A stretch of DNA of 10,733 nt from Caryophanales bacterium UBA4100 (GTDB lineage: Bacteria > Bacillota > Bacilli > Paenibacillales > UBA4045): the NCBI GenBank assembly GCA_002383285.1, contig DFXU01000099.1, positions 3,312-14,044 on the forward strand, given 5' to 3'. The notes under the pieces were generated by a model that did no database searches, was not told the origin of the DNA, and saw only the letters and a program-made list of their open reading frames with translations. The translations under genes were made by a program, and so were the position numbers. Every line of letters begins with the position of its first letter. The first letter of the stretch is position 1. Shown here in pieces: positions 1 through 7,213 of the stretch.

Positions 1-166
1 AGAACAAATCATCCAATGAGCTCAGAGTTCCATCCTCTTCAACTTGATATACGGATACCTTCTCACCATTAATACTCCATTCTATAAAGCAGCTCCAACA
101 ATAAAATTGATGCGAGCCGATTTTCCCTATATCCTTGGATTCACAATTCGGACAACGACACATCAT
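1..166 (-). CDS. Small zinc-ribbon protein, 3' end outside window
   Basis: An open frame reads leftward from ATG at 166 (or the adjacent ATG at 163) to the window edge, about 55 codons without a stop. The N-terminus begins MMCRCPNCESK and continues to YCWSCFIEW, so CPNC and CWSC make a four-cysteine zinc-ribbon knuckle pair, with one further Cys before the first. After residue 30 come ordinary polar residues ending in a Ser/Asp-rich stretch. A ribosome site (AGGGTGAT) lies just upstream and suits either ATG. A TATAAT hexamer at 192-197 could serve a promoter of its own, but no good -35 box is visible. Alternatively it is the third gene of the cymR-desulfurase unit, since only 75 bases separate it from that stop codon. 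The function is unknown; zinc binding is inferred from the cysteines alone. Confidence 0.7.
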   Translation of the reverse strand, partial: MMCRCPNCESKDIGKIGSHQFYCWSCFIEWSINGEKVSVYQVEEDGTLSSLDDLF

Positions 167-241
167 TAATCACCCTATTCTCTCTTTTATTATTATATCT
201 TTACTTGTACCCATAACGGGATAAAATTAAACGTAGGTAAG

Positions 242-1396
242 CTAGTTAGTTTTACGTAATCTTCTTACGATGGTTCCAATTTTCTGTGTTACATCCAGAA
301 CAATTTCTTCCGTAGTCTCATAACCGAAACTGAAGCGTATGGAAGACTTCACGTGATCTGAAGAATGCCCCATAGCGATCAGAACATGGGAATCCTCTAA
401 TGCACCAGAAGTGCATGCAGATCCTGCAGATGCTGCTATACCCACCAAATCGAGTTTCATCAGCAATATTGCCTTATCTAATCCAGTGAAGCTTAGATTA
501 AGAATGTGTGGCAGATAGTGTTCAGGATGTCCATTAATCTCAAAGCCATCCTTACCGATCTCACTTATAAGTGATGTTACGAATAATTCACGCAGCTCGG
601 CTATGTGCTGCTGCTTCACAACTTGAGAATCCGTAGCAAGCTGAATTGCCTTCGCAAATCCAACGATTGCAGCAACATTCTCAGTACCAGCCCTCTTACT
701 ACGCTCTTGGTTACCTCCATACAGCTGTGGATTGAGTGGTATTCCATTCGCGTAATAGAGCAGACCGCATCCCTTGGGTCCGTTGATCTTATGAGCAGAG
801 AAGCTAACCAAATCTACAGGCAGTACTGAGAGGTTCATGGGGATAATGCCTAACGCCTGAACCGCATCAACATGTAGCAGAATATCGTGTTCACGACATA
901 TCGCACCTATCTCATCAATAGGCTGTATCGTTCCCACCTCATTATTCCCATACATGACACTTACTAACGCAGTTGTTGGCCGAAGGGCAGCTAACAAGTC
1001 ACGAGTTGATACCCTTCCATAGGAATCTACAGGAAGATAAGTGACCTCATACCCTCGCGATTCCAAGTGCCCACAAGCAGATAATACAGCTTGATGCTCA
1101 ATCTGAGTCGTGATCATATGTGATTTCCCATGAGGATTTACTGCATCCAAACTTCCGAGTATGGCTAGATTGTCGCTCTCGGTGCCACCGCTGGTGAATA
1201 CAAGTTGCTTAGGTGAGCAGCCAAGTAATACTGCAATCTGATCACGCGCTTCTGTAATTGCCTGACGAGCTCTACGACCATAGGAATGTAAGCTTGATGG
1301 GTTGCCGAAGTTTAAGCCGAAATAAGGGAGCATTGCCTCTAATACTTCAGGATGCAGAGGAGTTGTTGCGGCATGATCCAAATAATATTCACTCAT
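242..1396 (-). CDS. yrvO: Cysteine desulfurase, IscS/NifS-like (YrvO type)
   Basis: This PLP-dependent class V aminotransferase-fold enzyme takes sulfur from L-cysteine as an enzyme persulfide, giving alanine. Numbered from ATG at 1396 (384 residues), it shows the N-terminal YLDHAATTP, the His-Gln pair at 101-102, NNEVGTIQP at 151-159, the cofactor-contacting D177 in HVDAVQ, the Schiff-base Lys203 in SAHKINGPKG, and the persulfide Cys328 in GSACTSG. The frame is open to a GTG at 1405, but a GGGTGAT ribosome site sits 4 bases before ATG 1396 and the GTG has none, so 1396 is chosen. It begins 12 bases after cymR and is surely co-transcribed. In B. subtilis the gene in this position, YrvO, feeds sulfur to MnmA for tRNA 2-thiolation; mnmA nearby supports the same role. 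It is not the SufS type, as no suf genes adjoin. A general IscS role cannot be excluded. Confidence 0.93.
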   Translation of the reverse strand: MSEYYLDHAATTPLHPEVLEAMLPYFGLNFGNPSSLHSYGRRARQAITEARDQIAVLLGCSPKQLVFTSGGTESDNLAILGSLDAVNPHGKSHMITTQIEHQAVLSACGHLESRGYEVTYLPVDSYGRVSTRDLLAALRPTTALVSVMYGNNEVGTIQPIDEIGAICREHDILLHVDAVQALGIIPMNLSVLPVDLVSFSAHKINGPKGCGLLYYANGIPLNPQLYGGNQERSKRAGTENVAAIVGFAKAIQLATDSQVVKQQHIAELRELFVTSLISEIGKDGFEINGHPEHYLPHILNLSFTGLDKAILLMKLDLVGIAASAGSACTSGALEDSHVLIAMGHSSDHVKSSIRFSFGYETTEEIVLDVTQKIGTIVRRLRKTN

Positions 1397-1408
1397 TACA
1401 ATCACCCG

Positions 1409-1828
1409 CTATATATAGAACATATAGTTATCATGTAGACCTTCGTCCCTATAGTTAATCAGATTAGCTAAAGTAGTTGAGTCCAATACAGATGCTATAC
1501 TATCTCTAATTCGTATCCATAGATCTCGCTTTGCCGGGTCATCTTCCTCTGTGAAATCAACAGGACTGATAGGACCTTCCAGTACTCGGATAACTTCGCC
1601 AGCTGTAATCATGTCTGGCTCTTTGTTGAGAATATACCCGCCATATGCGCCACGAATACTTTTGACTAAACCCGCGTTACGAAGAGGAGCTACTAGCTGC
1701 TCCAGGTAATGCTCAGAAAGCTGATGCTTCTCAGCAATACTCTTTAAAGAGATTGGTCCTTGGCCAAATTTAAATGCTAGCTCCATCATAATCGTTAGGC
1801 CGTACCGTCCCTTTGTAGAAATCTTCAA
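1409..1828 (-). CDS. cymR: Cysteine metabolism repressor CymR (Rrf2 family)
   Basis: This is a 139-residue cytoplasmic DNA-binding regulator. It has the Rrf2 start MKISTKGRYGLTIM, a winged helix-turn-helix over about residues 25-70 (SLKSIAEKHQLSEHYLEQL, then SIRGAYGGYIL), the LEGPISPV segment and the CymR-type terminus YMFYI. I recall B. subtilis CymR as almost the same in these blocks, where it represses cysteine uptake and synthesis genes together with CysK. The protein contains no cysteine at all, so it cannot carry the Fe-S cluster of IscR or NsrR, which favours CymR among the Rrf2 members. It starts at TTG 1828, with GAGGTG 5 bases upstream; no ATG fits. It is first in a unit with the cysteine desulfurase, a sensible coupling of cysteine sensing to cysteine use. 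Confidence 0.93.
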   Translation of the reverse strand: MKISTKGRYGLTIMMELAFKFGQGPISLKSIAEKHQLSEHYLEQLVAPLRNAGLVKSIRGAYGGYILNKEPDMITAGEVIRVLEGPISPVDFTEEDDPAKRDLWIRIRDSIASVLDSTTLANLINYRDEGLHDNYMFYI

Positions 1829-1872
1829 GTTGGCACCTCATTTATCGGTTTTAATTCCTTATTATCCTATAT

Positions 1873-1900
1873 ATTCTAGCCATGGATAGACTAAGTTCAT
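1873..1900 (-). promoter_or_regulatory. Possible cymR promoter (weak)
   Basis: Reading leftward, ATGAAC (1900-1895), 16 bases, then TAGAAT (1878-1873) gives a poor -35 and a five-of-six -10 box about 45 bases before the cymR TTG. Other -10-like hexamers (GATAAT nearby) compete, so the exact promoter is unsure. Confidence 0.3.
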
Positions 1901-1930
1901 ACAGCTGTACCTATATCATATATATGTTAT
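1900..1930. promoter_or_regulatory. Paired palindromes in the cymR-mnmA divergent region
   Basis: TACAGCTGTA (1900-1909) is a perfect 10-base palindrome. ATATCATATATATGTTAT (1913-1930) is an 18-base dyad with one mismatched pair around CATATATATG. They lie between the two divergent promoters, 11 bases upstream of the mnmA -35 box, where a regulator could act on both genes. No regulator can be assigned; I cannot match either to a CymR site with certainty. In AT-rich DNA the second may be chance. Confidence 0.35.
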
Positions 1931-1941
1931 CACATCATTTC

Positions 1942-1970
1942 TTGTTATGGTAGAAAAATCGTGGCATAAT
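1942..1970 (+). promoter_or_regulatory. mnmA promoter, sigma-A, extended -10
   Basis: TTGTTA (1942-1947), 17 bases, then CATAAT (1965-1970), preceded by TGG so that it also has the TGn extended -10 element. The start of transcription would fall near 1977, giving a leader of about 30 bases before the mnmA ATG. No riboswitch or terminator fits in that space. Confidence 0.72.
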
Positions 1971-2005
1971 TATGAAAATAATCTATATACAAAGGATGAA
2001 AGAGT

Positions 2006-3160
2006 ATGACCAGTACAACAACTAAAGTTACAACAGAAAAAGCTGCTAAACCCATACCCTCTACACGTGTTGTTGTCGGTATGTCGGGTGGCGTGGACTC
2101 CTCTGTTACAGCGTTACTCTTGAAGCAGCAGGGCTATGAGGTAATAGGGATTTTCATGAAAAATTGGGATGATACCGATGAGTTTGGACATTGCACCGCT
2201 GAGGATGATGCAGAGGATGTAGCTAGAGTATGCGCTCAGATCGGAATTCCTTATTATACAGTCAATTTTGAGCAAGAATATCGTGAGAAGGTATTCGACT
2301 ATTTCTTAGAGGAATATCGCAATGGTCGAACGCCAAACCCTGACGTTATGTGTAATCGGGAAATTAAATTTGGTGAATTCCTCAATAAAGTGATTGATTT
2401 AGATGCAGACTACTTGGCTACCGGGCATTATGCTCGATTGGATGAGGTTGATGGCACGTACAAGCTATTAAGAGGTGTGGATACGAATAAAGATCAAAGC
2501 TATTTCTTGAATGCACTCAATCAGACTCAGCTTTCTATGGCGATGTTCCCTATTGGTCATCTACCCAAGCCTCAAGTCCGTGCAATTGCATTAGAAGCGG
2601 GGTTGGCTACAGCTAAGAAAAAGGATAGCACAGGTGTATGCTTTATCGGCGAACGGAACTTTAGAGAATTCCTCGGACAATACTTACCAGCTCGTTCTGG
2701 TGAGATGCGGACTCCAGATGGAACCGTACTTGGTACACACCATGGATTGATGTACTATACATTAGGCCAGCGTCAAGGTCTTGGAATTGGCGGCTCCGGC
2801 ACAGGATCTGGTGAGCCGTGGTTTGTTGTAGATAAAGATCTGGAGAGAAATATCCTATATGTCGTACAAGGTGACCACCATCCCGCTTTAATGTCTACAG
2901 GATTGATCGCACGTGGTATGAATTGGATAAGTGGTGAAGCTCCAATCGGCGAGTTCGTATGTACCGCTAAATTCCGTTACCGTCAACCCGATCAAGGGAT
3001 CAGGCTAATACAGGATGCAGATGGTAGCTGCCACATCACCTTCGACCAGCCTCAGAGAGCTATAACTCCTGGACAAGCAGTTGTACTATATGCAGGGGAT
3101 GAGTGCTTAGGTGGAGGAACGATTGACGAGGTACTAAGACCCCATCCAATTGTGGAATGA
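2006..3160 (+). CDS. mnmA: tRNA-specific 2-thiouridylase MnmA
   Basis: The enzyme activates U34 of tRNA-Lys, -Glu and -Gln with ATP and replaces the C2 oxygen with sulfur, giving s2U34. The product has 384 residues. The PP-loop SGGVDSS is at 27-33, the first catalytic Cys116 in NPDVMCNREIKFGEF, GHYAR at 140-144, and the second catalytic Cys212 in STGVCFIGERNF; both cysteines needed for persulfide transfer are present. The C-terminal beta-barrel carries FRYRQP and LGGGTI. It has about 20 extra Ser/Thr/Lys residues before the usual start, but ATG 2006 is preceded by AAAGGA and no inner start has a better site. The sulfur donor is probably the desulfurase encoded at 242-1396. It stands alone on the plus strand, divergent from cymR and convergent with rarA; in B. 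subtilis it follows yrvO on the same strand. Confidence 0.96.
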   Translation: MTSTTTKVTTEKAAKPIPSTRVVVGMSGGVDSSVTALLLKQQGYEVIGIFMKNWDDTDEFGHCTAEDDAEDVARVCAQIGIPYYTVNFEQEYREKVFDYFLEEYRNGRTPNPDVMCNREIKFGEFLNKVIDLDADYLATGHYARLDEVDGTYKLLRGVDTNKDQSYFLNALNQTQLSMAMFPIGHLPKPQVRAIALEAGLATAKKKDSTGVCFIGERNFREFLGQYLPARSGEMRTPDGTVLGTHHGLMYYTLGQRQGLGIGGSGTGSGEPWFVVDKDLERNILYVVQGDHHPALMSTGLIARGMNWISGEAPIGEFVCTAKFRYRQPDQGIRLIQDADGSCHITFDQPQRAITPGQAVVLYAGDECLGGGTIDEVLRPHPIVE

Positions 3161-3253
3161 GGTCTTTGGGGACTCTATTTGCTACCTTTCGCTCATGCAT
3201 CCTCCTGTAGAGGTTTGGGGGACTCTATTTCATAAAATCGCTCTTACTCCCCC
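3161..3253. repeat. Two copies of a degenerate ~50-bp repeat
   Basis: GACTCTATTT occurs at 3171-3180 and again at 3221-3230, exactly 50 bases apart. The match extends to a left flank GAGGT..TTGGGG in both copies and a right flank CGCTC 8-9 bases after each. The second copy contains the inverted arms TAGAG (3209-3213) and CTCTA (3224-3228), and its GGGGGA is answered by TCCCCC at 3248-3253, just before the rarA stop. The block fills the whole spacer between the convergent mnmA and rarA genes. It resembles a dispersed intergenic repeat family more than a terminator, because no clean stem followed by a T tract is present. The family assignment is inference. Confidence 0.6.
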
Positions 3254-4564
3254 TTACTTCTGCTCTTTTCTCCGATGCTGGTTGAGACGAATTTTCTCTT
3301 CCATTCCTTGCTCGGTTGCTTGATAGAAGGTCGTTCGCTGCAGATTGCTAGGCAAATATTGTTGAACAACATAGTGTCCTGGATAATCATGCGGATACTT
3401 GTAGCCTACGTGCCCAAGCTGCTTCGCACCGGCATAATGTGCATCCCGCAGGTGGATCGGGACCTCTGCTTGCTTCAATTGTTCAATTGATTCCATAACA
3501 TTACCAATCGAGATTGCTACTGCATTCGACTTCGGACTTTCTACAGCGAACAGGATCGCTTGTGAGATACTATATTTGGCTTCAGGCCAGCCAATATTCT
3601 GATGAGCCTCCATGGCAGCTACAGCTTGCACCATTGCTTGTGGATTAGCCAACCCAATATCCTCGCTGCAAGCTACGGTAAGCCTACGAATGAATACACG
3701 CGGATCCATCCCAAGCTTCTCTACAGCATACAGAAACCAGAATAGAGCAGCATCACTCGAGCCTCGGATACTTTTATGAAACGCTGATAATATGTCATAT
3801 TGCGTTGACTCATCCGCCTTAATCGTTGGCCGTCGAATTGATTCTTCTGCAGCTAATAATGTAATTCTAGTAATTCCATCAGCATCTGTCGGAGTTGTAA
3901 GAGCTGCAAGCTCCAACGCATTAAGAGCCCTGCGAATATCGCCTCCAGCCATGGAGGCAATATGTCGCAAGGCTTCTTCTTTATATTCGAGCTTAAGAAA
4001 GCCGAGTCCTCTCTCTTGATTCGCTATCGCATTTCGCATAGCGATTAGAGAATGCTCCTCATTCAGATGCTCTAGCTGGAATAGTGTTGATCGTGACATT
4101 AATGCCCCATTAACATAGTGAAATGGATTCTCCGTTGTAGCTCCGATAAAGATTATTAAACCCTGCTCCACAGCGGGGAGCAAGGAATCCTGTCGAGCCG
4201 AATTAAATCGATGCACCTCATCAAGGAACAGAATCGTCTTCTTGTTGTACAGATCCATATTCGTTCGAGCTTGCTCGATTACATCTCTTACATCTTTGAC
4301 TGAGGCTTCTACTGCGTTCAGTCGGAAAAATTGAGCTTGCGTTTGCTGTGAGATAATATGGGCTAATGTTGTTTTGCCGGTCCCCGGAGGACCATACAAC
4401 AAGATAGAGCTGACCTTATCGGCCTCAATCATACGTCGTAATAGCTTCCCTTGACCGACGATATGCTCTTGCCCAATAAATTCATCCATCGTTCTTGGCC
4501 TCATTCGATCGGCTAGAGGTACCGGCTTGTCATCTCGATTAGCCAATGAGAATAGATCCATCAT
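3254..4564 (-). CDS. rarA: Replication-associated recombination protein RarA (MgsA/YrvN)
   Basis: This AAA+ ATPase related to clamp-loader subunits and RuvB acts at stalled replication forks and binds SSB. Numbered from ATG 4564 (436 residues): MDLF and PLADRMRP start, FIGQEHIVG, Walker A GPPGTGKT at 58-65, Walker B ILFLDE at 111-116, sensor-1 GATTEN at 141-146, the arginine finger in SRST at 157-160, and sensor-2 GGDIRRALN at 208-216. The C-terminal MgsA-type tetramerisation region follows, ending in YLPSNLQRTTFYQATEQG and a basic tail. The frame is open to GTG 4576 through a GTG-GTG-GTT-GTG run, but that run overlaps the ribosome site AGGTGG, which lies 8 bases before ATG 4564; ATG 4561 is also possible. 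It is the last gene after hisS-aspS-tcdA, 65 bases beyond tcdA, so it is probably read from the same transcript. Confidence 0.95.
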   Translation of the reverse strand: MMDLFSLANRDDKPVPLADRMRPRTMDEFIGQEHIVGQGKLLRRMIEADKVSSILLYGPPGTGKTTLAHIISQQTQAQFFRLNAVEASVKDVRDVIEQARTNMDLYNKKTILFLDEVHRFNSARQDSLLPAVEQGLIIFIGATTENPFHYVNGALMSRSTLFQLEHLNEEHSLIAMRNAIANQERGLGFLKLEYKEEALRHIASMAGGDIRRALNALELAALTTPTDADGITRITLLAAEESIRRPTIKADESTQYDILSAFHKSIRGSSDAALFWFLYAVEKLGMDPRVFIRRLTVACSEDIGLANPQAMVQAVAAMEAHQNIGWPEAKYSISQAILFAVESPKSNAVAISIGNVMESIEQLKQAEVPIHLRDAHYAGAKQLGHVGYKYPHDYPGHYVVQQYLPSNLQRTTFYQATEQGMEEKIRLNQHRRKEQK

Positions 4565-4629
4565 CACAACCACCACCTGAATAATCTAGCTCGGCTATAA
4601 TATTACTTCGCCGACCTTTAGCTATATTA

Positions 4630-5400
4630 CTAATGCTTTACAGTTGGTACTTCAATATGATTACTCGCTAGTAGATCCTTGACCACAACACTCCCCATAA
4701 TCAATCCAGCCACTGAAGGAACGAAAGCATTACTAGCAGGTGGCATCTGAGCCTTCCGAATATCCATGGCATTCTCGGGTACAATCTTCTGCGTAACTTC
4801 CTCTAGAGGTTTGACTGGAATCTCTGTAGAGAATACCACCTTGACGCCCTTCTTGATTCCTTCCTTACGCAGCTTCTGACGGATGACTCGAGCCAGTGGA
4901 TCGACAGAGGTCTTAGATATATCCGCAACCTGAAATTTGGTTGGATCCATCTTGTTCGCCGCACCCATACTTGAGATAATCGGAATGCCCCGCTGCAAGC
5001 ACTCTTTCATGATATGGATCTTATACGTTACTGTATCTGAAGCATCAACAACATAATCAATAGGATAAGCAAAAAGCTGCTCATATGTTTCTTCCGTATA
5101 GAACATCTTCATTGCAATAACTTCACATTCCGTATTGATTAAGCCAATTCGATCACGCATCAACTCAACCTTCGGCTGTCCAACGGTCGTTAACAATGCG
5201 ATGATTTGGCGATTGATATTCGTGATATCAACTACATCCTTATCAATGAGAATGATGCGACCAATGCCAGTGCGCGCCAATGATTCAGCTGCGAAGGAGC
5301 CTACCCCTCCAACACCTAATATAGCTACAGTGCTGCGCCTCATCACATCCAAACCTGCCTGACCAAAGGCTAGCTCATTCCTAGAAAATTGATGTAACAT
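4630..5400 (-). CDS. tcdA: tRNA threonylcarbamoyladenosine dehydratase TcdA (YrvM/CsdL)
   Basis: An E1-like (ThiF/MoeB fold) enzyme that uses ATP to dehydrate t6A37 of ANN-decoding tRNAs to cyclic t6A. In its 256 residues the nucleotide-binding GVGGVGS is at 29-35, followed by LIDKDVVDITNINRQ with the Asn/Arg residues expected to hold ATP, Lys77 and the VDASDT loop around Asp119-Asp122. PASNAFVPSVAG near 221-232 is the usual conserved TcdA end region. There is no CxxC zinc pair of the MoeB/ThiF type, which fits TcdA rather than a sulfur-carrier adenylase. It starts at ATG 5400 with GAGGT 6 bases upstream. It lies 22 bases after aspS and is part of the hisS-aspS operon. Confidence 0.94.
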   Translation of the reverse strand: MLHQFSRNELAFGQAGLDVMRRSTVAILGVGGVGSFAAESLARTGIGRIILIDKDVVDITNINRQIIALLTTVGQPKVELMRDRIGLINTECEVIAMKMFYTEETYEQLFAYPIDYVVDASDTVTYKIHIMKECLQRGIPIISSMGAANKMDPTKFQVADISKTSVDPLARVIRQKLRKEGIKKGVKVVFSTEIPVKPLEEVTQKIVPENAMDIRKAQMPPASNAFVPSVAGLIMGSVVVKDLLASNHIEVPTVKH

Positions 5401-5422
5401 GCTTGTACCTCGCTCTCATAAC

Positions 5423-7198
5423 CTAGGTCTGTGGCTGCTTAAGCGCGACCCGAACAGATAAATCCTCTAATTGCTTATCACTTACTCCAGACGGAGCATT
5501 CATCAATAGATCTGTTGCGCTTGCTGTCTTAGGGAATGCAATCGTTTCACGAAGGTTCGTTCGACCAGCAATCAACATCACAAGTCGATCGAAGCCGTAC
5601 GCAAATCCACCATGAGGAGGAGTTCCATATTCGAAGGCTTCAAGTAAGAACCCAAATTGTTCATTCGCTTCCTCCATGGAGAAGCCTAATGCCTTGAACA
5701 TTTGCTCTTGTACTTCTCGCTTGTATATCCGCATGGAGCCTCCACCGACCTCATACCCATTCAAGACGAGATCATAAGCTTGTGCACGAATCTGACCTGG
5801 GTCTGTATCGAACAGAGCAAGATCATCATCATGCGGACGAGTGAAGGGATGATGCTCGGCAACATAACGCTTCGCTTCCTCATCATAGCCAAGCAATGGA
5901 AAATCGATAACCCAAGCGAATTTAAATTCCTTCTCATTAATTAAGCCCAGATCGCGACCGATCTTCAATCGTAATGCACCTAACACATCGGCAACAACCT
6001 TCGATTTGTCAGCGGAGAATAACAACAAATCTCCTTCTTCAGCTCCAAGAAGCTCCCTTAATGCGGACAATTCCTCTTCCTTGAAGAATTTCACGATTGG
6101 ACCCTTCATCTCCCCATCCTTCATCTGAATCCAAGCTAAGCCTTTGGCACCATAACGAGAAGCATATGGCCCTAGATCATCGATTTCCTTACGACTCCAT
6201 ACACCACAGCCCTTAGCATTCAACGCTTTAACTTGTCCACCCTTAGAAACAACCTGACTGAACACCTGGACTCCGCTGCCTGCCGCAATCTCCGAGACAT
6301 CAACTAATTCCAGGCCGAATCGAAGATCGGGCTTGTCCGAACCATACTTGCCAATCGCCTCAGCATAGCTAAGTCTCTGGAAAGGCGTTGATAGCTCTAC
6401 ACCTGATGTCGCTCTGAACAATCGAACCATAAGCTGCTCCATCATATCCAACAGCTGATCTCGAGACATGAAGGAGGTCTCAATGTCGACCTGTGTGAAT
6501 TCCGGTTGACGGTCCGCACGCAAATCCTCATCACGGAAGCAACGGGCTATCTGATAATAACGCTCTAGGCCACTGACCATCAGAAGCTGCTTATAAATTT
6601 GAGGTGATTGTGGCAGAGCGAAGAATTCACCTGGATGAACACGAGAAGGTACTAAATAATCTCTTGCGCCTTCTGGCGAACTCTTCGTCAAAATTGGAGT
6701 TTCTACATCGATAAAGTCATTCTCATCCAAGAAGTCACGAAAAACCTTCGCGGCCTTAGAGCGAAGCATTAACGTCTTCTGCATCTCCGGTCGTCTTAAA
6801 TCCAGATAACGATATTTCAATCGCAATGATTCATCAGTATCTACACCATCTTCAATAAAGAATGGTGGATTTTTGGCAGTATTCAAGATTTCAAGCTCTG
6901 TTACACGCACTTCAATCTCACCTGTATTTAGGTTTGCATTAACCGTCTCGGCTTCTCGTTCCACAACAGTTCCACGAATTGCTAGAACAAATTCATTCCT
7001 CGCTTTATCGGCAAATTCCATAGCCGCTCCGGAAAAATCTGGATTGAAGACGATCTGTACTAGTCCGCTGCGGTCACGAAGGTCAATGAACAGTACGCCA
7101 CCAAGATCCCTTCGTCTCTGTACCCATCCATTCAATGTAATCGTATTTCCAATGTGAGTCTTATTCAATTTGCCACAATCGTGTGTTTTTAATAACAT
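5423..7198 (-). CDS. aspS: Aspartyl-tRNA synthetase
   Basis: A class IIb synthetase of 591 residues, the usual bacterial length. The N-terminal OB-fold anticodon domain spans about 1-110 (GWVQRRRDLGGVLFIDLRDR). Next come the class II core with YRYLDLRRPEMQ, the loop TKSSPEGARDYLVP, QSPQIYKQLLM, and motif 2 FRDEDLRADRQPEF near 221-234. The bacterial GAD insertion lies at about 290-410, then HHPFTRPHDDD. Motif 3 GFAYGFDRLVMLIAG is at 531-545. Such enzymes charge tRNA-Asp; whether this one also charges tRNA-Asn cannot be told from the sequence. It starts at ATG 7198, with GGGGAG about 10 bases upstream, 15 bases after hisS. Its expression should therefore depend on the T-box before hisS, which appears to read an aspartate codon. 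Confidence 0.97.
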   Translation of the reverse strand: MLLKTHDCGKLNKTHIGNTITLNGWVQRRRDLGGVLFIDLRDRSGLVQIVFNPDFSGAAMEFADKARNEFVLAIRGTVVEREAETVNANLNTGEIEVRVTELEILNTAKNPPFFIEDGVDTDESLRLKYRYLDLRRPEMQKTLMLRSKAAKVFRDFLDENDFIDVETPILTKSSPEGARDYLVPSRVHPGEFFALPQSPQIYKQLLMVSGLERYYQIARCFRDEDLRADRQPEFTQVDIETSFMSRDQLLDMMEQLMVRLFRATSGVELSTPFQRLSYAEAIGKYGSDKPDLRFGLELVDVSEIAAGSGVQVFSQVVSKGGQVKALNAKGCGVWSRKEIDDLGPYASRYGAKGLAWIQMKDGEMKGPIVKFFKEEELSALRELLGAEEGDLLLFSADKSKVVADVLGALRLKIGRDLGLINEKEFKFAWVIDFPLLGYDEEAKRYVAEHHPFTRPHDDDLALFDTDPGQIRAQAYDLVLNGYEVGGGSMRIYKREVQEQMFKALGFSMEEANEQFGFLLEAFEYGTPPHGGFAYGFDRLVMLIAGRTNLRETIAFPKTASATDLLMNAPSGVSDKQLEDLSVRVALKQPQT

Positions 7199-7213
7199 AA
7201 TGTGTAATCTCCC

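Noticed and set aside
1397..1405. GTG 1405 as the start of the cysteine desulfurase
   Set aside because: The GTG is part of the GGGTGAT ribosome site for ATG 1396 and has no site of its own.
3136..3166. AAGACC ... GGTCTT inverted repeat around the mnmA stop as a terminator
   Set aside because: The stem has only 6 bp, the loop is about 19 bases, and no T tract follows (TGGGGACTC does).
3186..3212. AGGAGG followed by ATG on the minus strand in the repeat block
   Set aside because: The frame from that ATG stops after four codons.
4587..4623. TAGCT-CGGC ... GCCG-A...TAGCT symmetry between tcdA and rarA as a terminator
   Set aside because: The arms are interrupted and no T run follows on the minus strand; genes on both sides are co-directional with a short gap, so read-through is more likely.
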